13,503 nucleotides of DNA, from positions 1-13,503 of the forward strand of contig JAHFFL010000010.1 in NCBI GenBank assembly GCA_023247955.1, read 5' to 3'. This document shows positions 1-7,497 of this stretch, one piece after another; position 1 is the stretch's first letter; each line of letters begins with the position of its first letter. Source of the DNA: Candidatus Omnitrophota bacterium. Its GTDB lineage: Bacteria; Omnitrophota; Gorgyraeia; 2-02-FULL-51-18. Made by a program: the position numbers and the translations under genes. Below the pieces are notes generated by a model. That model saw only the letters and a list, made by a program, of their open reading frames with translations, had not been told where the DNA came from and did not search any database.

Positions 1-1441
1 AAACCTTCTTTCCCCCGGAAGTGACGATTAGCTCCTTTTTACGCCCGGTGATTTGCAAAAAACCCCCTCTGTCAAATTGACCCAAATCACCGGTGTGAAA
101 CCAACCCTCTTTATCAATAGCCTCCTGCGTCTCGGCTGGTTTGCCGTAATAGCCCTTCATCACAGAAGCGCTTTTCGTCACGATCTCTCCGTCCCCGGCG
201 ATCTTGACCTGTACCCCCTCCAAAGGAATTCCCACCGTCCCAAAACGGTATCGCCCTTCACGATTGGCGCTGATGACCGGCGAAGTCTCTGTGAGCCCGT
301 AACCTTCATAAATCATGACCCCAAGATCGCAAAAAAACTCGGCTATTTCTTTCGCCAGAGGCGCGCTTCCAGAGATACAAAAACGCACGCGTCCTCCAAG
401 ACGTTGCCTGAATTTTTTGTACACGAGAAGATTTGCCAGTCCCAGCCGGAGTTTTAGGCCACTCGGGAGCGACCCCCCTTGCTCAAGCCGTCTCCTTTTT
501 TCTCCGCCCACCGCCCTCGCCCACAAAAAAATAGCCCTGCGCGAGTGGGAGGATTTTTCGACAGCCTCTAATACGCGGGACTTTATTTTTTCGTAAAAAC
601 GAGGTACCCCCAAAATGAAGGTTGGCTTGACCTCAAGCAGGTCTTGGGGGACCGTATCCATATTTTCGGCGTATGCGATCGTCGCTCCCAGGAAGATCAT
701 AAGATAATAACCGGCCATCCTTTCAAAAACATGGCTTAGCGGCAAAAAGGAGAGGTGCACGTCGCCCTCCCCCATTTGCAGCGCTTTTCTTGATGCCAAC
801 ACATTGTGCATGAAATTATCATGGGTTAGCATTACGCCCTTGGGTTCGCCGGTAGTCCCCGAGGTATAAATGATGCTCGCGACGGCATCCGAACGGATCT
901 GGCTGAATCTGGACCGAAGCCTGTCCGATTGAATCGGGTTTTTTTTGATTTCCCGGATCAAAAGCATCGGCAGGTGGATTTCTTTTTGAAACAACGAAAG
1001 GGTGCTGTCAAAAACGAGGACTCCTCTCAGCGCCGGTAATGATTTGACAATGGGAAGAATTTTTTGGAATAACGTGTGGTTCGAAACCGCGATCCAGGAG
1101 GCCTGGGAATCATGCAGGATGTATTCAATTTCTTTTGGGGTCAACGAAGGGTAAATGGGCACGGTGACCAGCCCGATACTTTGGGCCGCCATGTCAGTCA
1201 GGGCCCACTCCGGCCTGTTTTCTGACAGAATCGCCAGACGGTCACCGACGGCCGCTCCCTGCTCCAAAAGCGCAGAGGCCGCGGCATCGACTTCTTTGTT
1301 GAAATCAAACCAAGACTGAGGGAAATAGCGGCCGTTTTGTTTGGAAAGAATAGCGGTCTTTTGGGGAAAGTTTTGTGCTGTTGTCTTCAGCAGCATCCCA
1401 AGCGTCGTTGGGGTCAAGGCGTCACCGGTGGTCTGATTCAA
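1..1441 (-). CDS. Long-chain acyl-CoA synthetase (AMP-binding), 3' end beyond window
   Basis: Activates free fatty acids to acyl-CoA with ATP, the entry step to beta-oxidation. I translated the minus strand from 1441 to the left edge: the frame is open for 480 codons with no frameshift. ANL-superfamily motifs are in order: YTSGTTGEPKG (about 192-202, ATP phosphate loop), YEGYGLTET (378-386), FHTGDL (about 448-453; the Asp binds ribose) and ITGRKKELIVTSGGKKV at the edge (hinge region). The family is usually about 600 residues, so roughly 100 or more are missing outside the window. The start is uncertain: no ATG precedes the conserved N-terminus, and the best candidate is TTG at 1441-1439, overlapping the hydratase stop as TTGA. 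The Shine-Dalgarno signal is weak, so translational coupling is likely. Last visible gene of the thiolase operon. Function is confident; exact chain-length preference is not. Confidence 0.93.
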   Translation of the reverse strand, partial: MNQTTGDALTPTTLGMLLKTTAQNFPQKTAILSKQNGRYFPQSWFDFNKEVDAAASALLEQGAAVGDRLAILSENRPEWALTDMAAQSIGLVTVPIYPSLTPKEIEYILHDSQASWIAVSNHTLFQKILPIVKSLPALRGVLVFDSTLSLFQKEIHLPMLLIREIKKNPIQSDRLRSRFSQIRSDAVASIIYTSGTTGEPKGVMLTHDNFMHNVLASRKALQMGEGDVHLSFLPLSHVFERMAGYYLMIFLGATIAYAENMDTVPQDLLEVKPTFILGVPRFYEKIKSRVLEAVEKSSHSRRAIFLWARAVGGEKRRRLEQGGSLPSGLKLRLGLANLLVYKKFRQRLGGRVRFCISGSAPLAKEIAEFFCDLGVMIYEGYGLTETSPVISANREGRYRFGTVGIPLEGVQVKIAGDGEIVTKSASVMKGYYGKPAETQEAIDKEGWFHTGDLGQFDRGGFLQITGRKKELIVTSGGKKV

Positions 1442-2223
1442 CTGTCGGTAAACTTAGGTTGTCGCTTCTCAAGGAACGCGCGTATCCCCTCCTGCATGTC
1501 CTTGGTCTGCGTCAAAGAGCGGAACTCATTCTGCTCGATCTTCAGGCCTTCCTCAAGAGTCCTGTCCAATCCGCGGCCGATTGCGCGCATGGCCGCGCGT
1601 ATTGAGGGAAGTCCGAAGCGGGCGATCTTTTTGGCGGTTTCTTTGGCGGTTTTGAGAAGGGCTCCGTCTGAGACCACGCGATTCACGAGTCCGATACGGA
1701 AGGCTTCTTGGGGAGTAAGGATATCTCCGGTCAAGATCAGTTCGGCCGCACGACTCGCACCCACGATTTTCGGTAAACGCTGAGATCCTCCAAACCCGGG
1801 AATAATCCCCAGCGTGATTTCAGGCTGGCCGAATCGGGTGCGGTCCGAAACGATGCGGAGATGGCAGGCCATGATGAGTTCCTGCCCGCCGCCGACGCAT
1901 ACCCCCTGTACCGCTGCGATCACCGGTTTTTCTGATTTTTCAATTTTATTAAATACTGTTTGGCCACGCTCAACGATTTTCAGAATCTCATCGGGGCTGG
2001 TCAGTTGCGCCATTTCTTTTAAATCCACACCGGCGATAAAAACATTCGGAATGCCGCTGATGAGCACGGCGACTTTTGCCTTGGGCTCGTTCTGCAGGTA
2101 TTCCACCGCCTGTTCGAGCTCATCCAGCAGTTGCCGGCCGAGCGCGTTTACCGGCGGGCGGTTGATCTTTAATAGCATCACGCTCTCTTCCAGCGTCACC
2201 TGAAGACATTGAAAATCAGTCAT
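1438..2223 (-). CDS. Enoyl-CoA hydratase (crotonase family)
   Basis: Hydrates trans-2-enoyl-CoA to L-3-hydroxyacyl-CoA, second step of the beta-oxidation spiral; cytosolic. The 261-residue length is typical of the family. Both catalytic glutamates of hydratases are present: E115 in GGGQEL and E135 in FGQPEITLGIIPG, matching the Glu144/Glu164 pair of rat mitochondrial hydratase. The oxyanion-hole segments are FIAGVDLKEM (about 62-71) and the GGG at 111-113. Having both Glu favours a true hydratase over an isomerase or decarboxylase. The ATG at 2223 overlaps the upstream dehydrogenase stop as ATGA, and AAGGAG lies 5 bases before it inside that gene, so the start is well supported. With the preceding gene it supplies the two activities that are fused in FadB/FadJ of enterobacteria. 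Confidence 0.93.
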   Translation of the reverse strand: MTDFQCLQVTLEESVMLLKINRPPVNALGRQLLDELEQAVEYLQNEPKAKVAVLISGIPNVFIAGVDLKEMAQLTSPDEILKIVERGQTVFNKIEKSEKPVIAAVQGVCVGGGQELIMACHLRIVSDRTRFGQPEITLGIIPGFGGSQRLPKIVGASRAAELILTGDILTPQEAFRIGLVNRVVSDGALLKTAKETAKKIARFGLPSIRAAMRAIGRGLDRTLEEGLKIEQNEFRSLTQTKDMQEGIRAFLEKRQPKFTDS

Positions 2224-3437
2224 AAATGCTCCTTAAACCCGCGGCCTGTTTTTTCACCGAGGAATCCCGCCTTCACCATGCGTTTGATCAGCGGAGCCGG
2301 GAAAAAACGATCGCCATATATTTCATTCAGTTTTTCGAGTTCGGACAGCACCGCGTCGATGCCCACCTGGTCCGCGTATTGCAGAATACCGCCCTTGGCC
2401 TGGGGAAAACCGATTCCCGCCAGAACCGCAAGATCGATGTCGGACGGCGATGAGACATGCTCCTGAATGCACAGCGCGGCCTCGTTGATCATCGTCAAAA
2501 GCAGGCGGCTGGCCGAAAACGGAGCTTTTTTAGAGGGTCGACCCGGCTCAAGTTTTTTCATGATTTCCTCAAGCGTTTTGTCCTCGCCGTCCCCTGAATA
2601 ATTGTAAAAACCGGCGCCACTTTTGACGCCGTATCGCCCTTTGCTATGAACCTCGCCCCAAATCTTCGCCGGCCGCATGCGGTTCCCGTATTCCTCGAGC
2701 AATACCCCTACGACATCGTGACAAACATCAAGCCCTATCGTGTCGACGAGCACGAACGGCCCCATCGGAAAACCGAACTCGACCATGGCCTTGTCCACTT
2801 TCTGAAAGGTCGCGCTACCCTCCTCGACGCAAAACGCGGCCTCGTTCAGGTAAGGCATCAGCAGGCGGTTGACGAGGAAGCCCGCGCATTCATTCACGCG
2901 CACCGGAAATTTTCTCAAACTCTCGCAGAATGTCACGGCGTCGGTGATCGTTTCTTCAGAAGTCGTGAGCCCCGGAATAACCTCGACGAGCTTCATCACA
3001 TGGGCAGGATAGAAAAAGTGTACCCCCACCACCTTTTCCGGCCGCTTTGTGCTGGCGGCAAGCGCGCTAATCGAAAGCGCGGAGGTGTTGGTGGCAAGGA
3101 TGGCCTGCTCGGGGAGCGCGGCATCGAGATCCTTGAAAACCTGTTTCTTGAGATCTAGCTTTTCGGGAACAGCCTCAATCACCAGATCCACCTCTTTTAA
3201 GTCTTCATAGCGGGTTGTCACCTGCACGAGCGACATCTTGGATTCCAGATCGGCGGGCGTCATCTTGCCTTTGTCTACGCGCCCCTGGTAAATGTGCCGT
3301 ATCTTCTCAAGCGCCTTTTGGGCCAGCGCGTCGTTTACCTCTTTCAAAATCACCGGAAGGCCCGAATAGCTGATGACTTGCGCGATCTCGGCCCCCATCG
3401 CTCCTCCGCCAACCACGGCGGCCTTGTAAATAAACAT
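2220..3437 (-). CDS. 3-hydroxyacyl-CoA dehydrogenase, long form
   Basis: Oxidises L-3-hydroxyacyl-CoA to 3-ketoacyl-CoA with NAD+. The N-terminal Rossmann fold begins with VVGGGAMGAEIAQ (dinucleotide-binding glycines about 10-15). The catalytic dyad appears as H140 in GVHFFYPAHVMKLVEVIPG and E152 in the same motif; substrate-binding S119 (NTS) and N190 (GFLVNR) are also present. At 405 residues it is much longer than the roughly 290-residue mitochondrial type, because the C-terminal helical domain is doubled: a first copy ends near GAGFYNYSG (about 275-283), and a second runs from about 308 to the end and finishes GEKTGRGF. That layout matches the dehydrogenase half of FadB/FadJ. ATG follows the thiolase TAA with no gap; GGAG lies 9 bases upstream. 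A short-chain 3-hydroxybutyryl-CoA role cannot be excluded. Confidence 0.93.
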   Translation of the reverse strand: MFIYKAAVVGGGAMGAEIAQVISYSGLPVILKEVNDALAQKALEKIRHIYQGRVDKGKMTPADLESKMSLVQVTTRYEDLKEVDLVIEAVPEKLDLKKQVFKDLDAALPEQAILATNTSALSISALAASTKRPEKVVGVHFFYPAHVMKLVEVIPGLTTSEETITDAVTFCESLRKFPVRVNECAGFLVNRLLMPYLNEAAFCVEEGSATFQKVDKAMVEFGFPMGPFVLVDTIGLDVCHDVVGVLLEEYGNRMRPAKIWGEVHSKGRYGVKSGAGFYNYSGDGEDKTLEEIMKKLEPGRPSKKAPFSASRLLLTMINEAALCIQEHVSSPSDIDLAVLAGIGFPQAKGGILQYADQVGIDAVLSELEKLNEIYGDRFFPAPLIKRMVKAGFLGEKTGRGFKEHL

Positions 3438-4637
3438 TTATTTTCTCTCCACAACAACCGCGGCGCCCTGTCCCCCGCCCACACATAGAGACGCCACGCC
3501 GTATCTCAAATTCCTTCGTTTCATCTCATGCAAAAGCGTGAGAGTGATTCGAGCGCCGGTCATCCCCACCGGATGACCGATCGCTATCGAGCCTCCATTG
3601 ACGTTCAGAATGTCCCTGTTCAGCCCCAAAATCTTCTCGCAGGCGATCACCTGCGCGGCAAACGCTTCGTTTAGCTCGATAAGCTGGATGTCTTTAAGCT
3701 CAAGACCTGCTTTCTTGAGAGCAAGAGGAATCGCTATCGTGGGACCTATTCCCATGCGCGAGGGCTCAACACCCCCAAACGCGTAAGCGCGGATTGTCCC
3801 CAAAACTTCTTTGAAGCTCAGCGTTTCGGCTTTCTTACGCGACATCAAAAGAAGCGCCGCCGCGCCGTCAGAAATACCGCAGGCATTGCCGGCCGTGACC
3901 GTACCGTTTTCTTTAAATAGCGGAGGATAGAGCGCTAGCGTCTGTTCGTTGAGCGCGGGGTTTGGACCTTCATCCTGCGAGATCACTTCAGGCGGCATGG
4001 GCCGTCCGGCCGCTTTTTTTGTGACGGTCACCGGAACGATTTCGTTTTTGAGCCTTCCCTCACGGGTCGCGCGAAAAACTTTTTGATGGCTGGTTACGGC
4101 GAAACGGTCTTGCTCTTCGCGGCTGATTTTGAATTCCTCGACCAGGTTTTCCGCAGTACGGCCCATGAGCTGTCCGCAAATAGGGTCTGTGAGTCCCTCC
4201 CACAAGGAATCCACCATTTCGGAATTTTTCAGTTTTTTACCGAAACGAAGGTCGCGATTCACGTAGGGCTGAGAAGACATGGATTCGGCACCTCCGACGA
4301 TTTGAACCTCCGCGTCGCCGGCCAGTATATTTTGACAGCCGTTTACAATCGCCTGAATCCCGGACGCGCAATTTCTGGCCACCGTATAGCCTGGGACTTT
4401 TTTGGGGACACCCGCCATCAACGCGATGACTCGGGCGATGTTGGGCGCGTCACTCTCTTGGCCCACGCATCCGAAAATCACTTCGTCGACAACAGCCGGA
4501 TCAACAGCAGTGCGTTCTAAAAGTGCGCGTAGGGCGATCTCGCCGAGCTTTTGCGCCGAAAGATCACGAAATGCTCCGCCCAAACTTCCCTGCGGTGTCC
4601 GGACGCCGTTGACGATTACAATCTCTTGATTTGCCAT
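3438..4637 (-). CDS. Acetyl-CoA acyltransferase (thiolase)
   Basis: Cleaves 3-ketoacyl-CoA with CoA to release acetyl-CoA, or condenses two acetyl-CoA. From the start chosen here it has 399 residues, normal for thiolase. Active-site residues: C90 in NCASGIQAI (nucleophile), N323 in NEAFAA, H355 in GGSIAIGHPVGMTGAR and C385 in SLCVGGGQGAA. The open frame extends to a GTG at 4655, but ATG at 4637 is better: GGAAGGAG lies 5 bases before it, the protein then begins MANQEIVIVNGVRTP like other thiolases, and the predicted transcription start lies at about 4654, leaving no room for the longer form. First gene of a four-gene operon with the dehydrogenase, hydratase and acyl-CoA synthetase. The sequence alone does not decide degradative from biosynthetic use; the synthetase downstream favours degradation. 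Confidence 0.94.
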   Translation of the reverse strand: MANQEIVIVNGVRTPQGSLGGAFRDLSAQKLGEIALRALLERTAVDPAVVDEVIFGCVGQESDAPNIARVIALMAGVPKKVPGYTVARNCASGIQAIVNGCQNILAGDAEVQIVGGAESMSSQPYVNRDLRFGKKLKNSEMVDSLWEGLTDPICGQLMGRTAENLVEEFKISREEQDRFAVTSHQKVFRATREGRLKNEIVPVTVTKKAAGRPMPPEVISQDEGPNPALNEQTLALYPPLFKENGTVTAGNACGISDGAAALLLMSRKKAETLSFKEVLGTIRAYAFGGVEPSRMGIGPTIAIPLALKKAGLELKDIQLIELNEAFAAQVIACEKILGLNRDILNVNGGSIAIGHPVGMTGARITLTLLHEMKRRNLRYGVASLCVGGGQGAAVVVERK

Positions 4638-4660
4638 CGCTTCTCCTTCCGCCACGCCAC

Positions 4661-4689
4661 ATTATAGCGTTTTTTAAGTATTTTGTTGA
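4661..4689 (-). promoter_or_regulatory. Promoter of the beta-oxidation operon
   Basis: On the minus strand a perfect TATAAT (4666-4661) follows TCAACA (4689-4684, 4 of 6 to the -35 consensus) after exactly 17 bases. The predicted start is near 4654, giving a leader of about 17 bases that holds the GGAAGGAG ribosome-binding site of the thiolase. The -35 box lies inside the last codons of the patatin gene, so the operon can be expressed apart from the signalling genes upstream. Confidence 0.65.
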
Positions 4690-6770
4690 GAAACAAGCGT
4701 CTTGATCTTTGAAACAAATCGGGCGGTCTCTTCTTCCCCCCGCCGAATAAACTGCTGGGGCTTGTAAAACTGCACCCAATTGGCAGTCGGCAGCACGGGT
4801 CTCAGCAAGACATCCGCTTCCTCCCCTTCCACTTCCGCAATTTCGGATTCCATGGACTGTATCGTATTCATCAGAATGTCAAAAACGTTTGCCGAAAAAT
4901 GCCTGACAAAATATTTTTTGATGCGGTAAAGAACGCGGTGCGGCCAGCCCTTCTGACGGACCTGCATCGCCTCTTTTTCCTCGGCTTCTTCCCGGAGAAT
5001 TTTTCTTTCCAACGCATCTTGCGCGGTAGGGAACACGTTGACCGCAATGATTTTATTGGCCCCCGCCTGCCGCAGCGCCCGGATCGGCAGCGGACTTAAA
5101 ATGCCGCCGTCCACTACCAGATCCCCGTCGATAAACGTCGGCTTAAAAATGGCCGGGATCGCAATCGACGCGCGCACGGCGTCCGCGATATAACCGCTTT
5201 CAAAGACGTGAATCTGGCGCGTCGTCAGGTTGGCGCCTACAATCTTGAGCGGAATACGGCAATTATCGAACGTCTTGCTGCCCAAATGCGATTTGAACTG
5301 CCTGACAATTCTTTTGCCGTTGAAAAGTCCGCGCACCGGAGGCATGCTGAAATCCAAAAGACTCATGAACTTGAGGCGGCTGTGTATCGCAAGCGCGGCC
5401 TGCTCGATCTCTTCGGAGCTTTTGCCGACGGCGTGCAAAGCCGCGATCAGCGCGCCGATACTTGAACCGGAAATGATATCGATCGGGATTTTTTCCCGTT
5501 CTAAAATCTTGAGGACACCGACATGCGCCAGGCCCAAAGCGGCACCGCTGCCCAGCGCCAGCCCGACCAAATTATTGCTGATATGCCTGGCGATGTGCCG
5601 AACCACCCGCGCGTATTCCGTGTCCGGCCCGTCCGCGACAAGCGGCATGCTGATTCCTCCGCTGACAACCCTGCCTGTTCCCAACTCGACGGCCGGAAGC
5701 GAGAAACACATCTTTTTTCCGAAGAGTTCCTTGCGGGTAATCGTCGTCGTGCGCATCCCCAAAAAGGCCTCATGGATCACGACGGAGACTTTGTCCTCGG
5801 CAAACACGGCGTTCTTCTCTACTCCGGTAATAAACTCTTTGGTTTGCATGATGCTATTCATGCTGCTGTCCGTGACGAAATAAACGGTATCGGACTGCGT
5901 CAGCGCCTTAAAGACAATTTCGTCTATCTTGTCGGGTAAGTTCACGAGGATAAACCGGTAATTGATCGTGAGATGATTGAGGAGGGCCGTCACCGCATCC
6001 TGAGAATCCAGATCTTGGTCTTCGTAGAAAAAACTCAAGATATCAAAGCCCACCGGATGGTGCAAAACAGCGTCTTCAAAAAGAGCGCTTGAGGCCGTTT
6101 CGATGCGTTCCAGGCATTTCAGCGGGATTTTTTTAATGGCCGCGGCAGGATACGCCTCATAGCCCGAAGGACTGATCTCTACAATAATGGTTTTTTGGTG
6201 TGTTTCATGGAAAAGACTGGCAGCCAGGTTGAGCGAGAAAGCATCGGGGCCGTTTCTTGGGTGGTTCGTAAAAACCGAAATGATATCGTTCTTAATCAGC
6301 GTGCGCGAACGGGATTCACCGCTTTTGATCCGTGAGCTCAGACGGCGGGAAAGTTCCATTGAAACCGTTGCGTTATGCTCGACAGTTTTCTTAAAATCTT
6401 CTTTTTTGAGTTCGAGCACGAGTGAATCCGAGAGCGCGCGTATCGTAGCGGAATGGGGTTCGTTGGTCAGAAGAGACATTTCGCCGAAGTGGTCTCCCCG
6501 CTTGAGATACGCGAGGACCTCTCGCTTGTCTTTGTCGCCTGAAGACACCGCGGCTTCAAAACGTCCGGAAACGATCACATAAAAACTATCGGCGGACCCG
6601 CCTTCCCGGTAAACCAGCTCATCTTTTTTGTATTCCACTAAGCGCATCAGCTGGCTGATGGATTGGAGTTCCCACTGGCTTAAACCGGAAAAGAGGGGGC
6701 ATTGAGACAAAAGAACGACTTTATCTATTTTTTGAAGGCGGGGATTGACTTCCACCCTCTCAGCTCTCAT
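4674..6770 (-). CDS. Cyclic-nucleotide-binding-like / pseudo-MinD / patatin phospholipase fusion
   Basis: A 698-residue three-part protein. Residues about 18-150 form a cNMP-binding-type beta roll with FGEMSLLTNEPHSATIRA (95-112); the Arg that normally holds the cyclic phosphate (PRSAT or PRAAT) is His106. Residues about 161-390 resemble a MinD/ParA/CpaE fold (ISVFTNHPRNGPDAFSLNLA, then FILVNLPD near 273-280), but the P-loop lysine is absent. Residues about 400-580 form a patatin lipase of the neuropathy-target-esterase type: oxyanion loop GSGAALG (407-413; the usual Arg/Lys is Leu412), nucleophile S437 in GSSIG and D554 in DGG. The catalytic Ser-Asp dyad is therefore intact. The C-terminal part (about 580-698) is charged and unassigned. 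No signal peptide or clear membrane helix, so probably cytosolic or peripheral. ATG overlaps the PilZ gene by 11 bases. Predicted to release fatty acids from phospholipids or lysophospholipids; substrate unknown. Confidence 0.87.
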   Translation of the reverse strand: MRAERVEVNPRLQKIDKVVLLSQCPLFSGLSQWELQSISQLMRLVEYKKDELVYREGGSADSFYVIVSGRFEAAVSSGDKDKREVLAYLKRGDHFGEMSLLTNEPHSATIRALSDSLVLELKKEDFKKTVEHNATVSMELSRRLSSRIKSGESRSRTLIKNDIISVFTNHPRNGPDAFSLNLAASLFHETHQKTIIVEISPSGYEAYPAAAIKKIPLKCLERIETASSALFEDAVLHHPVGFDILSFFYEDQDLDSQDAVTALLNHLTINYRFILVNLPDKIDEIVFKALTQSDTVYFVTDSSMNSIMQTKEFITGVEKNAVFAEDKVSVVIHEAFLGMRTTTITRKELFGKKMCFSLPAVELGTGRVVSGGISMPLVADGPDTEYARVVRHIARHISNNLVGLALGSGAALGLAHVGVLKILEREKIPIDIISGSSIGALIAALHAVGKSSEEIEQAALAIHSRLKFMSLLDFSMPPVRGLFNGKRIVRQFKSHLGSKTFDNCRIPLKIVGANLTTRQIHVFESGYIADAVRASIAIPAIFKPTFIDGDLVVDGGILSPLPIRALRQAGANKIIAVNVFPTAQDALERKILREEAEEKEAMQVRQKGWPHRVLYRIKKYFVRHFSANVFDILMNTIQSMESEIAEVEGEEADVLLRPVLPTANWVQFYKPQQFIRRGEEETARFVSKIKTLVSQQNT

Positions 6771-7140
6771 CTTTTAATAAGCGGCCTTTGATGTACCGGT
6801 CAAGCGCCTTTTGATCCGCCTCCCGGATTTGGGTGAAATAAATCCCGATCAGGACCCGCCCGAGGTCTTCGCCTGTTTCTTTTCTGACGACTACGCCCTT
6901 GGCTTTGATTTGCTTTGCTCGGCGCTTGACTCCTCCCGGAAGAGCCAGCGTAAATCCGATTTTTAATTGCGTCATCATCGGGATATTGTTTGAAACGATG
7001 CACATCGCGCCGTGCGAGCTGATATTGATCGTCGTGGCCTCGACCTCATAATCTTCGTGCCCGATTTTAAAAGACAGGGAGTCGACGACACGGACGGAAG
7101 CGCGCCGCTCTAAAATACGCTTAGGGGTTTTCAGGGTCAA
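6760..7140 (-). CDS. PilZ domain protein (third of cluster)
   Basis: Stand-alone PilZ domain of about 126 residues, predicted to bind cyclic di-GMP. Both signature elements are visible: RxxxR as R13-ASV-R17 and NxSxxG as N39-ISSH-G44. No output domain is attached, so it presumably acts by binding a partner. There is no ATG before the first motif; the likely start is TTG at 7140-7138, which overlaps the stop of the small basic gene as TTGA. The 3' end overlaps the patatin gene by 11 bases, suggesting coupled translation with that enzyme, which is therefore the natural candidate partner (inference from gene order). It is less like the other two PilZ proteins here than they are like each other. 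Confidence 0.85.
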   Translation of the reverse strand: MTLKTPKRILERRASVRVVDSLSFKIGHEDYEVEATTINISSHGAMCIVSNNIPMMTQLKIGFTLALPGGVKRRAKQIKAKGVVVRKETGEDLGRVLIGIYFTQIREADQKALDRYIKGRLLKDES

Positions 7141-7385
7141 CCGCTCGGTTTCTCTGCTGCGGCGGAAGCAGCGGCGACTTCCTTGGCTTCCTTTTCTTTC
7201 TTGGCCTTCTCGGCTTCTTGGACTGCAAAGAGTTTGAAGGATTTTTTATTCGCGAAGTATTTTCCGTTGCGATAGTACCAGTCTTTGCGCCGGATACGTT
7301 TGTTCGACTGCGCGCAATTCGTGGGACGCGATTTTTTCTTTTTCGGTGCTTTCGTAGCGCCTTTTGCTTCCGTTTGGTCCGTCAT
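7137..7385 (-). CDS. Small basic protein with Ala/Lys-rich tail, hypothetical
   Basis: I do not recognise a named family. From the start chosen here it has 82 residues: a Lys/Arg-rich N-terminal half with KRIRRKDWYYRNGKYFANKK in the centre, then a low-complexity tail rich in Lys, Glu and Ala. The composition fits a protein that binds nucleic acid or the ribosome; this is inference. Two starts are possible. ATG at 7400 would give 87 residues. ATG at 7385 has GGAG 9 bases upstream and overlaps the stop of the possible 37-residue ORF as ATGA; I prefer it slightly. The gene sits between PilZ genes in the same direction. The tail resembles that of the small basic protein at 11521-11793. Confidence 0.65.
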   Translation of the reverse strand: MTDQTEAKGATKAPKKKKSRPTNCAQSNKRIRRKDWYYRNGKYFANKKSFKLFAVQEAEKAKKEKEAKEVAAASAAAEKPSG

Positions 7386-7495
7386 ATTCCTATGCTCCAT
7401 AGCGACCCTTCCCCGACCATATTAAAGACTATATGGCCAAAATCAAGACTATTTTTAATTTCATTCCCCTTAAAGAAACTTCCCAGATCAGCCAT
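7382..7495 (-). CDS. Possible 37-residue micro-protein
   Basis: ATG at 7495 begins 2 bases after the TAA of the upstream PilZ gene. The frame runs 37 codons to a TGA at 7384-7382, which overlaps ATG 7385 of the next gene as ATGA. The peptide starts MADLGSFFKGNEIK and ends GEGSLWSIGI. It fills the only sizeable gap in this gene string, and its junctions look like those of the real genes around it. Against it: no good Shine-Dalgarno sequence, and I know of no family. It could instead be untranslated leader carrying a weak promoter. Confidence 0.35.
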   Translation of the reverse strand: MADLGSFFKGNEIKNSLDFGHIVFNMVGEGSLWSIGI

Positions 7496-7497
7496 GA

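Noticed and set aside
53..596. Plus-strand open frames opposite the acyl-CoA synthetase
   Set aside because: They are shadows: the minus strand encodes clear AMP-binding motifs through this whole stretch.
1..1441. Frameshift or pseudogene in the acyl-CoA synthetase
   Set aside because: Hand translation shows 480 continuous codons with all motifs in one frame; it simply runs off the window.
5230..5883. A 217-codon plus-strand frame inside the patatin gene
   Set aside because: It lies antisense to conserved patatin and linker sequence and its translation is low-complexity without family features.
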